Source: an uncultured Clostridia bacterium
GTDB lineage: Bacteria; Bacillota_A; Clostridia; TANB77; CAG-508
Reading direction: 5' to 3'
DNA: 17,296 nt
Assembly (NCBI GenBank): GCA_949747745.1
Contig: CATKFT010000205.1
Span: 1-17,296, forward strand
Part shown: positions 8,061 to 15,617 of the stretch, one piece after another
Layout: each line of letters opens with the position of its first letter
How positions within the stretch are numbered: the stretch's first letter is position 1
Program-made: the position numbers and the translations under genes
Notes under the pieces: model-generated
What the model saw: the letters and a program-made list of their open reading frames with translations, nothing else
What the model was told of the DNA's origin: nothing
The model's database searches: none

Positions 8061-9000
8061 TAATCTCTAAGCTCCTTTCCTGTAAGCTCTAAAAATACAT
8101 CATTAAGAGTTGACCTTTCTGAATATATTTTGTTGTACTTGATATTTTCTTTTTTCAGATAATCGACAAAGTCTATTAAATTGTTCTTTCCCTTTTTGTA
8201 TTTAATAAGTAATATGTTCCCATCATATGTTACTTCATCTATATTTTCTAATTCTTTTATTTTATGTATATATTTTTCTTCTAAATCATTTATTTCAACT
8301 GTAACTTTTTCTTCTATTTTGGATAATTCTTTTAGTTCATCGCAACTACCTGTTGCAATCACTTTTCCTTTATCAAGAATAATTACTCTATCACAAATAA
8401 TTTCAACTTCTTCCATATAATGTGTCGTATAAATAATAGTTGCTCCATTGTCTCTTAATTTTTTAATACCCTCTAATATATTGTTTCTACTTTGAGGATC
8501 TACTGCTACTGTTGGTTCATCTAAAAAGATTAATTTAGGTTTATGTGCTATACCACATGCTATATTTAATCTTCGTAGTAATCCACCTGATAATTGTTTT
8601 GGATAAAATTTTTTAAATTCTTCTAATCCTACTAAATCGATTGCTTCTTCAATATATTGTTTTTTTGTATTCTTGTCTTTAATATACAGTCCACAAAAAT
8701 AGTCAATATTTTCATATACTGTTAGTTCTTCAAATACTGCTACATCCTGAAATATGACACCTAATTGTGCTTTTATATCATAAGCATCTGGCCCGCATTT
8801 CTTTTCCAAATATTTTTATTGTTCCTTTATCAAAATTTAATAAAGATAAAATACAATTAATTGTTGTTGATTTGCCACTTCCATTTGGTCCGAAGTAAAC
8901 CTAGAATCTCACCTTCATACACTTCAAACGATAAATCATCTACTGCTTTTAAATTTTTATATTGTTTGATTAAATTTCTAACTTCAATAATAGTATTCAA
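8060..9000 (-). CDS. ABC exporter ATPase with two +1 shifts at CGG
   Basis: Read with two +1 shifts it is a 312-residue ATP-binding subunit starting at TTG 8998-9000 (AAGGGGG at 9011-9017 as ribosome binding site). Segment 1 gives 36 residues ending EGEILGLL, then CGG. Skipping its C (8892) yields GPNGSGKST, the Walker A at residues 37-45. Segment 2 runs to KIFGKEM, then a second CGG; skipping its C (8795) yields GPDAYDIK and the long third segment. Then follow the Q-loop VIFQDV (Gln84), signature LSGGL (136-140), Walker B LIFLDEP (Asp160, Glu161), switch TTH (His193) and a C-terminal domain as in DrrA-type ATPases. Length and all motifs are those of a working enzyme once both shifts are made; without them no Walker A is translated. 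It couples to the two permeases downstream and its stop overlaps the first. Confidence 0.88.
8793..8795 (-). other. In-frame CGG at a +1 frame change (ATPase, second site)
   Basis: Minus-strand context GAA ATG CGG GCC AGA. Dropping the C gives ATG GGG CCA GAT, continuing GKEM-G-PDAYDIK. The zero frame ends at TGA five codons later. Confidence 0.75.
8890..8892 (-). other. In-frame CGG at a +1 frame change (ATPase Walker A)
   Basis: Minus-strand context TTA CTT CGG ACC AAA. Dropping the C gives CTT GGA CCA AAT, which is the first glycine of the Walker A motif GPNGSGKST. The zero frame ends at TAA eleven codons later. The CTT before the shift is also the P-site codon at the prfB and Ty1 frameshift sites. 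Confidence 0.8.
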
Positions 9001-9063
9001 TTTTAAAAATCCCCCTTATACCTAACTAACCCTTTAAAACAATGTTATTTATTTATCATCACT

Positions 9064-9093
9064 ATTATAATACTTTTGCTACCATTATGTAAA
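9064..9093 (-). promoter_or_regulatory. Sigma-A type promoter of the ABC exporter operon
   Basis: On the minus strand TTTACA (9088-9093) and TATAAT (9064-9069) are 18 bases apart. The expected start near 9057 leaves a leader of about 57 bases before the TTG start of the ATPase. Confidence 0.6.
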
Positions 9094-9100
9094 TAAGTTT

Positions 9101-9296
9101 AATGAAAATGTTGAACTATTTATTACTAAGATGTTACAATTCACAGCCAATTATAGTACAAAGTAGCTTCATATGGATGTACGCTTTTTCTGTTCTATGG
9201 CATAAATTCCCACTCAAACTTTGCGACATCGCCTTAATACTTAGGGGAATTTCATCAAATATCACAACTTTTATAATATTTGTCTATTTTAATATA
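9101..9296. other. Non-coding gap with a less AT-rich patch, possibly an element remnant
   Basis: This lies between the exporter promoter and the end of the DHHW gene. The patch at about 9120-9260 is visibly less AT-rich than its surroundings. In one minus-strand frame it reads GDVAKFEWEFMP, a stop, then NRKSVHPYEATLYYNWL and a stop. That tail faintly resembles the C-terminal end of IS605-type TnpB genes, but this is a guess from memory. No transposase, inverted repeat or target duplication is visible. Confidence 0.2.
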
Positions 9297-10391
9297 CTAC
9301 TTTAATATGCTACTGTTATTTAATACTAATGTACTATATAAAAATAATACTTCTTGGTCTTTAAATTCTATATATCTTTCTATATCTTGGCTTCTTATAT
9401 ATCTAATATCTACTAAAGTAATTTTACTATATCCTTCTACAAATAATGGAATTAAACTACTTGCAAAAGAATCTCTAAATACTATTAGTTCCTTACTTTG
9501 TTTTGCATTTTCATTTGTTATTGTAATTAATGGTGTACTTCCAGATAAATATATATCATATTTATCATTACTATTTATCTTGTCTTTATCATATACTTTA
9601 GTTTCGTTTTTAGTTTCATAATTATATACTTTTGCATTTTGTATTATTTCATTTGTCAAAATACAAATCTTGTCTTTGTCTTCTTTTTGTGGAAATTCTC
9701 CTGCATATGTTCCATCAAATTCTATTATTTCTTTTTTCTTATATGGAGTTGTCAATCTATTATTAAATCCTATTTTACTACTTATTTGATTAACTACCTT
9801 TTGTAAATTTTCTTGTTTCCAATGTATATCTGTTTTATAGTAATCCTCTAATTCTAAACAATCAAAAATATTAATATATTCCATTTTCGTTAAGTTTTCT
9901 TTCATAATATTTTGTAATTTTTCATAATCCATACAAATGTATTCTTTTTTATTTGTAAAGTAATTTTTATCTGGAATTATAGAGTAATAACATTTTATAT
10001 CTTTTAAATATTTTTCTTGTATTTCATTTATCTTTTTTGTAGCATGCAGTATTGATGCTTCATTTAATGGATATTCCATTTTTATCATGCTGTTTTTATA
10101 CATGTAAATTCCATTATTGTCTTTTTTTCTAAATAAATTGAACTCTAATGCTGACTTTAGTTTTCTGAAATCCTCTCTTTTTATAATTTGGTCTGTAGTA
10201 TATTTTTCAAATTTAGTACTAAAGCTTCCCTCTAATAAACTCTTAATAGTTATATTTGGAAATTTAGCAAGTTTTCTTCTTTCTGTTATAGAAACTTCTG
10301 TGTCTTGTTTTAATAAATTTACTAAAAACAGTAAACTAAGTATTAAGATAAAAGTACATGTTACTACTATATTTTTAGTTTTATCTGACAT
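9297..10391 (-). CDS. DHHW family protein (AlgX/SGNH-like, acetyl transfer partner)
   Basis: 364 residues, one N-terminal membrane helix (about 8-27), the rest extracytoplasmic. After it comes VSITERRKLAKFPN (about 33-46), typical of the family's opening (ExRxLAxFP). The catalytic signature TDIHWK (187-192; Asp188, His190) and RDSFASSL (306-313; nucleophile Ser308) match the SGNH-like AlgX/DHHW fold. Such proteins take an acetyl group handed across the membrane by an MBOAT protein and put it on an extracellular polymer. That fits its position directly downstream of the MBOAT gene. GGGAGA lies before the ATG. The polymer (exopolysaccharide, teichoic acid or peptidoglycan) cannot be read from the sequence. 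Confidence 0.85.
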   Translation of the reverse strand: MSDKTKNIVVTCTFILILSLLFLVNLLKQDTEVSITERRKLAKFPNITIKSLLEGSFSTKFEKYTTDQIIKREDFRKLKSALEFNLFRKKDNNGIYMYKNSMIKMEYPLNEASILHATKKINEIQEKYLKDIKCYYSIIPDKNYFTNKKEYICMDYEKLQNIMKENLTKMEYINIFDCLELEDYYKTDIHWKQENLQKVVNQISSKIGFNNRLTTPYKKKEIIEFDGTYAGEFPQKEDKDKICILTNEIIQNAKVYNYETKNETKVYDKDKINSNDKYDIYLSGSTPLITITNENAKQSKELIVFRDSFASSLIPLFVEGYSKITLVDIRYIRSQDIERYIEFKDQEVLFLYSTLVLNNSSILK

Positions 10392-10506
10392 TTATTTTTC
10401 TCCCTTATTTTTTATTGTTACAGATTAGTTTTTAAAAGTTATAATTAGGCATTAATATAACCACTTTCTTAATATTTTACATTTCATTAAATAATTATCT
10501 AGTAAT

Positions 10507-11904
10507 TTAAAATCTAAAATATAAAAATGGATTATATGAGCTATCTACTAAATATGCTGTAACTATTAATAATATAGTTATTAGAAAAATAGGCTCAAAA
10601 ATATTAATTACTTTTCTAATATTTTCTTTTTGCTTTAATTTGGTTATTGTATTTTTTAAAAATGGTGTAGCACCAATTATTGCTATAACAAAAATTATAA
10701 AGTAATTTTTTAAATAGTATATTGTATAGTTATTTATAAACTCTTCCCCATTTGCTCCAAATAACCCTATTATTTGGTTTATAGCATCTCCTAAATTATT
10801 GGCATTAAACAAAATAAAACTAATCATAACTATAAAAATAACATAAATGTGTTGTATTAGTTTAGGCATTTTTTCTAGCTTTTCTAGTAAAAATAACTTT
10901 TCTATAATTAGCAATATTCCAAATAATAGTCCCCATAAAATAAATGTCCAATTTGCTCCATGCCAAAGACCTGTTAACATCCATACAGTTAAAATATTTC
11001 TAATTAATTTTATTTTGGAAACTCTATTTCCTCCTAATGGTATATATACATAGTCTTTAAACCATGAACTTAACGAAATATGCCACCTTCTCCAAAATTC
11101 AGTAATGCTTTTTGAAATGTATGGATAATTAAAATTTTCTAAGAAATTAAATCCAAATATTTTTCCAAGTCCTATTGCCATATCAGAATATGCAGAAAAG
11201 TCAAAATAAATTTGAAGGCTAAATGCTATTCCATAAATCCAATAAAATGCTATACTTTTATCATTTGTTTGTAAAAATATTTGGCATAATTCTCCTAATT
11301 GGTTTGCAATTAACACTTTTTTTGAAATTCCAATACAAAATCTATTAATTCCTTTTGATATGTTTTCAAATGTATGTTTCCTTTTAGTAAGTTCTTTTTC
11401 AACATCTATATAACGCACAATCGGTCCTGCTACTAGTTGTGGAAATAGTGAAACATATGTTGCAAGTTTAATTATACTTTTTTGACATTCAACTTTTCCC
11501 TTATACACATCTATAATATAACTTAGTATTTGAAATGTATAAAAAGAAATCCCTATTGGTAATGTTAATTTTAATAATTTTATATCTATATTTAGTATAG
11601 TATTCAAGTTTGTAATAGCAAAATCTGAATACTTAAATAAACCTAATGTCCCTAAACTCAAGACAATAGATGATATTAAAAATATTTTTTTAAATTTTGT
11701 ATATTTATCTATTAAAATTCCATGTATATATGCTGATAATATACTTACTAACATAACTAATATATAAATTGGCTCCCCATAGAAGTAAAATAATAGGGAG
11801 CTTATTAGTAATATGCTATTTTTATATTTTGTTGGCGTAATAAAATATAATATTAATACACATGGTAAAAAATAGTATAAAAAGTTAATACTTGAAAAAA
11901 GCAC
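10507..11904 (-). CDS. MBOAT family O-acyltransferase (AlgI/DltB-like)
   Basis: 465 residues with about ten or more membrane helices. Family signatures are LVAGPIVRY (158-166), FDFSAYSDMAIGLGKIFGF (234-252), FWRRWHISLSSWFKDYVY (270-287, His275) and TGLWHGANWTFILWG (311-325), which holds the conserved catalytic His315. These define the AlgI branch of membrane-bound O-acyltransferases, which carry acetyl groups from the cytoplasm to the outer face of the membrane. It starts 12 bases after the DUF4358 gene and 115 bases before the DHHW gene on the same strand. The three form a surface polymer O-acetylation operon. Catalytic residues are intact. Confidence 0.92.
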   Translation of the reverse strand: MLFSSINFLYYFLPCVLILYFITPTKYKNSILLISSLLFYFYGEPIYILVMLVSILSAYIHGILIDKYTKFKKIFLISSIVLSLGTLGLFKYSDFAITNLNTILNIDIKLLKLTLPIGISFYTFQILSYIIDVYKGKVECQKSIIKLATYVSLFPQLVAGPIVRYIDVEKELTKRKHTFENISKGINRFCIGISKKVLIANQLGELCQIFLQTNDKSIAFYWIYGIAFSLQIYFDFSAYSDMAIGLGKIFGFNFLENFNYPYISKSITEFWRRWHISLSSWFKDYVYIPLGGNRVSKIKLIRNILTVWMLTGLWHGANWTFILWGLLFGILLIIEKLFLLEKLEKMPKLIQHIYVIFIVMISFILFNANNLGDAINQIIGLFGANGEEFINNYTIYYLKNYFIIFVIAIIGATPFLKNTITKLKQKENIRKVINIFEPIFLITILLIVTAYLVDSSYNPFLYFRF

Positions 11905-11915
11905 TCCTTTTCCTC

Positions 11916-12467
11916 CTACATTTCTTCTGTTCTTTCTAACTCTTTTCCTACTTTGCCACCTACTGCTTGTTTAAATTCATCATATACAGGTTGTCCCCAC
12001 TCTTCATCTGACATTACTAAAAAGATTATATCTCCATAGTTTGTAACCCATACTTTTTGTGCTGAAACGCATATCCATTTTCTTGTGTCTATATTATTTA
12101 GCATTTCTTGTTTCATTTCTTCAATATTTGCATTTTTTGAAACTTTTACCATCACTGCTGAAAATGCTTGAGAACTAATAAATGGTTCAGAAACTACTAC
12201 CGCTTCTACATTATTATTTGTTTTTAACCCTGTTGTAGAAGTAAATGCATATTCATCTGTTATATCAACTTCACGTATTTCTAAACCTGGAAGTTTATCT
12301 GCAAGTTTTGTATTTATATTATTTAATACTTCTTGCATTTTTTCAGCTGTTTGTATTTGCACCCCTCCTTTGTTTGTTTCTTCTTCATTTTTTGAAAACA
12401 TAACAATTGATACAATTACAATAGCTATAGCTATAACTGCTACAATCCCAATAATTACTTTTTTCAT
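11916..12467 (-). CDS. DUF4358-like membrane-anchored protein
   Basis: 183 residues from the ATG at 12467, chosen over an in-frame ATG 42 bases upstream because AAAGGAGATAAG sits directly before it. The N-terminus MKKVIIGIVAVIAIAIVIVS is a membrane anchor or signal segment without a lipobox. The exported part has LADKLPGLEIREVDITDEYA, a central VSEPFISSQAFSAVMVKV (helix and strand) and WVTNYGDIIFLVMSD near the end, the pattern of DUF4358 proteins. DUF4358 genes commonly precede MBOAT and DHHW genes in clostridia, as here, so an accessory role in surface O-acetylation is inferred. Activity is unknown. Confidence 0.72.
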   Translation of the reverse strand: MKKVIIGIVAVIAIAIVIVSIVMFSKNEEETNKGGVQIQTAEKMQEVLNNINTKLADKLPGLEIREVDITDEYAFTSTTGLKTNNNVEAVVVSEPFISSQAFSAVMVKVSKNANIEEMKQEMLNNIDTRKWICVSAQKVWVTNYGDIIFLVMSDEEWGQPVYDEFKQAVGGKVGKELERTEEM

Positions 12468-12559
12468 AATCTTATCTCCTTTTATCTTTTTATTTATTAA
12501 TATAAACATACTATCATATTTTATTCATTTTGTATAGCCATTTTATAAAGGAATTATAG

Positions 12560-12603
12560 GAATTTCATAAAATATTTAAAAAATTTAATATTTTACGAAA
12601 TTC
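12560..12603. repeat. 17-bp inverted repeat between acetyltransferase/TfoX unit and DUF4358 operon
   Basis: Arms 12560-12576 and 12587-12603 match as reverse complements at 16 of 17 positions around a 10-base loop. It lies 19 bases beyond the TfoX-N stop codon. It may terminate that transcript, although no T-tract follows it on the minus strand. It also carries the recurrent GAATTTCAT/GAAATTC core. Confidence 0.5.
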
Positions 12604-12621
12604 ACTAATAAATGAGTATTT

Positions 12622-12921
12622 TTATTTCTTAATCGGTAAATCCTTACAAGTTTCAATTATAATTTCTTTTATTTTTTCCTTATTATCTATATCAGAAATT
12701 AAATACATTGGTTTAGCACCTTTATAAGGTATTTGCTCTTCCATATTATATTTTTTGTTGCTTTCAACAATTTTTATAAGTAATCTACTATCATATATTC
12801 CTCCAAATAAAATACTGTTATAGTATAGTAAGTATTCTCCCATCATACTTCTACATGTTATATTTTCTAATAGACTTAATTGTTCTAGTATAAAATCTCT
12901 ATAATCTTTTGATGTTGCCAT
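12622..12921 (-). CDS. TfoX N-terminal domain protein
   Basis: 99 residues, all one TfoX/Sxy N-terminal domain: MATSKDYRDFILEQLSLLEN, then ITCRSMMGEYLLYYNSILFG, GGIYDSRLLIKIV, and YKGAKPMYLISDIDNKE. The MMGEYxLYY, GGIYDxRxLxK and KPMYLxxD motifs are diagnostic. In gamma-proteobacteria TfoX activates competence, but stand-alone N-terminal versions in Firmicutes have no established role. It starts 15 bases after the sugar acetyltransferase gene and is almost certainly in the same transcript; AAAGGGGAAAAG precedes the ATG. Cytosolic, no unusual residues noted. Confidence 0.88.
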   Translation of the reverse strand: MATSKDYRDFILEQLSLLENITCRSMMGEYLLYYNSILFGGIYDSRLLIKIVESNKKYNMEEQIPYKGAKPMYLISDIDNKEKIKEIIIETCKDLPIKK

Positions 12922-12936
12922 ATACTTTTCCCCTTT

Positions 12937-13503
12937 CTAAATTTGTTTTATTACTTTGCAAGGATTTCCTACTGCTACTCTATTTGATGGTATATCTTTT
13001 GTTACAACACTTCCTGCTCCGATTACAACATTGTCTCCTATTGTTACTCCCGGAAGAATTACTACATTTCCACCAATCCATACATTATTTCCAACTTTAA
13101 TTGGTTTTGCATATTCTAATCCTTTGTTTCTTTCTACATAATCTATTGGATGTCCTACTGTATAGAAACTACAATTTGGACCAATGTATACATTATCTCC
13201 AAATTTTACTTTATTTGCATCAAGTATTGTTAAATTATGATTTGAATAAAATTTTTCTCCAATTTCAATATTATATCCATAATCACATATAAAAGGCTGC
13301 TCTATTAAAAAATTTTGTTTTGTTTTTCCTAGTATTGTTTTCATTAATTCTTTTCTTTCTTCTAGCTTTGATGGTTTAATCTGATTATATTCAAAACATT
13401 TATCTTGTGCATTATATATATCTTTTATAAAGTCCTCTTTGTTAGAATCATAAATTTCTCCTGCTAACTTTTTTTCTTTTTCGCTCATGTTTTTGTCTAT
13501 CAT
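12937..13503 (-). CDS. Maltose/galactoside-type sugar O-acetyltransferase
   Basis: 188 residues. Residues 6-60 (MSEKEKKLAGEIYDSN...) form the Mac domain, then a left-handed beta-helix of hexapeptide repeats (VYIGPN, VWIGGN, VVILPGVTIG, VVIGAGSVV) and the closing IPSNRVAVGNPCKVI. His118 in YTVGHPID is the expected catalytic base. It transfers acetyl from acetyl-CoA to a sugar; the sugar is unknown. The start is uncertain: Met1 and Met6 are both possible, and neither has a strong ribosome binding site. Upstream, AAAGGAG at about 13547-13553 precedes a three-codon ORF (MII, 13532-13543), which could be a leader peptide or a relic. The TfoX-N gene follows in the same unit. Confidence 0.9.
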   Translation of the reverse strand: MIDKNMSEKEKKLAGEIYDSNKEDFIKDIYNAQDKCFEYNQIKPSKLEERKELMKTILGKTKQNFLIEQPFICDYGYNIEIGEKFYSNHNLTILDANKVKFGDNVYIGPNCSFYTVGHPIDYVERNKGLEYAKPIKVGNNVWIGGNVVILPGVTIGDNVVIGAGSVVTKDIPSNRVAVGNPCKVIKQI

Positions 13504-13790
13504 ATTTCTTTTTTATGATGTATTTAATAGTTTAAATAATCATAATCTCCTTTCTTTTAACTTAATGTATTTTAAGTATAATACATTATTAGTTTTATAT
13601 GTTTTTATAATAATATATTTTAACATATTTTTCTGTTTTGTATAGCATTTTTGCAAAAAATATATTTCATGAAATAAACCTACAAAATTGGTTTGACAAA
13701 ATTATTTTAAATTTTAATATATTTTCTCATTTCTTTACTTAAGACATTGTCATATTTCTTTCATACACAAAAAATTTGTTTGTATGAAAT
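13504..13790. other. Divergent intergenic region with inverted repeat
   Basis: This region lies between the sugar acetyltransferase gene (minus) and the small plus-strand gene. It holds a perfect inverted repeat, TAATGTATT (13563-13571) and AATACATTA (13580-13588), which could be an operator or overlap the -10 region of the minus-strand gene. It also holds the palindrome ATTTCATGAAAT (13663-13674). No gene is seen apart from the three-codon ORF at 13532-13543. Confidence 0.4.
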
Positions 13791-13819
13791 TTGACTTTTT
13801 ATAATAAATTTGTTATAAT
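13791..13819 (+). promoter_or_regulatory. Near-consensus sigma-A promoter for the small membrane peptide
   Basis: TTGACT (13791-13796), exactly 17 bases, then TATAAT (13814-13819), preceded by A/T tracts. It is the best promoter in the window and gives a leader of about 75 bases before the ATG at 13900. Confidence 0.8.
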
Positions 13820-13899
13820 TGATTTATATAGTTTAGTATAATTTCTATGATTTACTAACAATAATTTACAAAAAAAATAATTTTTATAGGAGGATTAAT

Positions 13900-14022
13900 A
13901 TGAAGTCGAACAAAGACAACTCTGACGCTATTTCTGCTACAATTAAAGACATTTTAAGTTACACTGTTTCTGTTGGTGTAGCTGTATGTATCACCTATAT
14001 CATACAATTCTTCTTCATATGA
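13900..14022 (+). CDS. 40-residue single-pass membrane peptide
   Basis: The frame starts MKSNKDNSDAISATIKDILS and ends with a hydrophobic segment, YTVSVGVAVCITYIIQFFFI, at the very C-terminus. A perfect AGGAGG sits at 13888-13893. The gene has its own near-consensus promoter (13791-13819) and hairpin terminator (14050-14090). It prefers C-ending codons (AAC, GAC, TAC, ATC, TTC), unlike its neighbours, a mark of high expression in AT-rich genomes. I do not recognise the family. The KDILSYTVSVGVAV stretch recalls the membrane anchor of signal peptidase I, but no catalytic domain follows. A small membrane regulator or a type I toxin-like peptide are both possible. It is too short for most gene callers. 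Confidence 0.75.
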   Translation: MKSNKDNSDAISATIKDILSYTVSVGVAVCITYIIQFFFI

Positions 14023-14049
14023 TTATTTTTGCATTGTAATGCGAAAAAG

Positions 14050-14090
14050 CATACGAGAGTCTCCAGTAGTGGAAACTCTTATATGTTTTT
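14050..14090 (+). terminator. Intrinsic terminator of the small membrane peptide gene
   Basis: Arms 14050-14064 and 14071-14085 pair around a 6-base loop (AGTAGT) with two mismatches and a wobble. The core AGAGT/ACTCT and TCC/GGA is followed by TTTTT (14086-14090) and preceded by AAAAA. It begins 28 bases after the stop codon. Confidence 0.75.
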
Positions 14091-14096
14091 AGTTAT

Positions 14097-14241
14097 TTAT
14101 TCAACATTAACACCTTTTTCAAAAAGTTTTTTCCCTAATTCATAATAAAAGATTATATACTGTGTATAGCAAAATCGCTTCATACATAATCATTTTTATT
14201 GCATTTAAATCTATCATTTGATTTGTATTAATTGAATTCAT
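14097..14241 (-). pseudogene. Possible small broken ORF downstream of the MATE gene
   Basis: One frame (14140-14241) reads MNSINTNQMIDLNAIKMIMY then EAILLYTVYN and stops. The overlapping frame continues YYELGKKLFEKGVNVE to a TAA at 14097. Joined, they would give a plausible 45-50 residue protein with one frame break in the A/T-rich stretch near 14150. There is no ribosome binding site and no CGG at the break. It may be a remnant or chance. Confidence 0.25.
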
Positions 14242-14282
14242 TATATAATAGTTATTAGTGCTGAAATTACTTTTGAAGCATA

Positions 14283-15614
14283 TTACCCATATTGATACTT
14301 TTTCTTATTAATCTTTAAAAATACTATACTTACAATTAAAGCTAACGCTTCTGCAACTACTACAGCAAGCCAAATTCCATCTATTCCTATTATTGCTGGA
14401 AGTACAAATATCATTGTTATTTGGAATACTAATGTTCTTAAAAATGATATTGCAGCTGAAACTGCTCCATTATTTAATGCTGTAAAGAATGATGATGCAA
14501 ATATGTTAAATCCACTTATAATATATGAAAGTGCAAATAGCCTAATTGCTCTTGTTGTCATTTCAAGTAATTCTATATCATAACTTACAAATATTGAAGC
14601 AAGTAATTTTGATAATATCTCTGCAAGTCCTGTTAAAACAATAGATGTTATTAATATTAATTTAAAGCTTTTCTTTAATAAACTTTTTAATTCATCATTA
14701 TTTCCTGCTCCATAATGATAACCTATAATTGGTGCTGTTCCTATTGCATATCCTAAGTATGTTCCTACAAATATGAAGCCTACATACATAATAATTCCAT
14801 ATGCAACTACACCATTTGAGCCTATATATTTCATAAGTTGCATATTATATAACATGTTAACTAAAGACATAGATAAGCTTGTTAGCATTTCAGAAGAACC
14901 ATTTGCACAAGATTGTATTATTGGTTTTAATTCAAATTTTGTTTTTACTAATTTTAAGCTTGAATTTTTACCTTTAATAAAATATACAAGAGGAATAACA
15001 CTTCCTATTATTTGGCTTATTCCTGTTGCAATAGCTGCACCAAATACACCCATTTTGAATACATACATAAATAAATAGTCTAAAAACATATTTATTACAC
15101 CCATAATAATTGATACAATTAACCCAAAAGTAGGCTTTCCTGCAACAATTAAAAAACTTTGAAAACAGTTTTGTAATACAAATGGTACTAAAAATATAAT
15201 TAAGTATGTACCATAAGTTACACAATCTTTAAGCATATTCTCATCTGCTCCAAGTAAAACTGATGCTGGTTTTACTATAGCTATTCCAATAAAAGTTAGT
15301 ATAATTCCTATTAAAACTAACAAATATATAAGCATTGAAAAATATTTATTTGCTTTTTCATTATCTCCCTCTCCAATTGTTTTTGAAACTAATGCACTAC
15401 CACCAGTCCCAATCATAAAGCCAATTGCTCCTATAATCATTATTGCTGGCATAATTAAATTTACTGCTGCAAATGCATCTGCACCTACACAGTTTGATAC
15501 AAATATTCCATCTACTACTCCATATATTGATGTAAATATCATCATAATAATCGTTGGTATTGTAAATTTTATCAATTTTTTATATGTAAAATGTTCCGAT
15601 AATTGTATTGTCAT
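14283..15614 (-). CDS. MATE family efflux transporter
   Basis: 443 residues with about 12 membrane helices in two homologous MatE halves. It begins HFTYKKLIKFTIPTIIMMIF and continues with TSIYGVVDGIFVSN, where the xxPxIxxMxxxSxYxxVDxxFV pattern is the family signature. GAIGFMIGTGGSALVSKTIG (57-76) and the second-half GTAPIIGYHYGAGN are also typical. MATE proteins export cationic drugs or metabolites using a sodium or proton gradient. The substrate here is unknown. The start has AAAGGAG nearby and lies 3 bases after the stop of the cytidylate-kinase-like gene, so the two are co-transcribed and likely coupled. The frame is unbroken. Confidence 0.93.
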   Translation of the reverse strand: MTIQLSEHFTYKKLIKFTIPTIIMMIFTSIYGVVDGIFVSNCVGADAFAAVNLIMPAIMIIGAIGFMIGTGGSALVSKTIGEGDNEKANKYFSMLIYLLVLIGIILTFIGIAIVKPASVLLGADENMLKDCVTYGTYLIIFLVPFVLQNCFQSFLIVAGKPTFGLIVSIIMGVINMFLDYLFMYVFKMGVFGAAIATGISQIIGSVIPLVYFIKGKNSSLKLVKTKFELKPIIQSCANGSSEMLTSLSMSLVNMLYNMQLMKYIGSNGVVAYGIIMYVGFIFVGTYLGYAIGTAPIIGYHYGAGNNDELKSLLKKSFKLILITSIVLTGLAEILSKLLASIFVSYDIELLEMTTRAIRLFALSYIISGFNIFASSFFTALNNGAVSAAISFLRTLVFQITMIFVLPAIIGIDGIWLAVVVAEALALIVSIVFLKINKKKYQYG

Positions 15615-15617
15615 TTT

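Noticed and set aside
12468..12509. Upstream ATG giving a 197-residue DUF4358-like protein
   Set aside because: The ATG at 12467 has a strong ribosome binding site and a proper signal-anchor start; the extra 14 residues contain that ribosome binding site.
13532..13543. Three-codon ORF (MII) with a ribosome binding site as a regulatory leader
   Set aside because: The spacing from GGAG to ATG is only about 3 bases and there is no sign of attenuation; noted with the acetyltransferase gene but not called.
14974..15225. Minus-strand 83-codon frame inside the MATE gene
   Set aside because: It is an out-of-frame reading of MATE codons with no start signal; its Cys- and Tyr-rich composition is an artefact of the frame.
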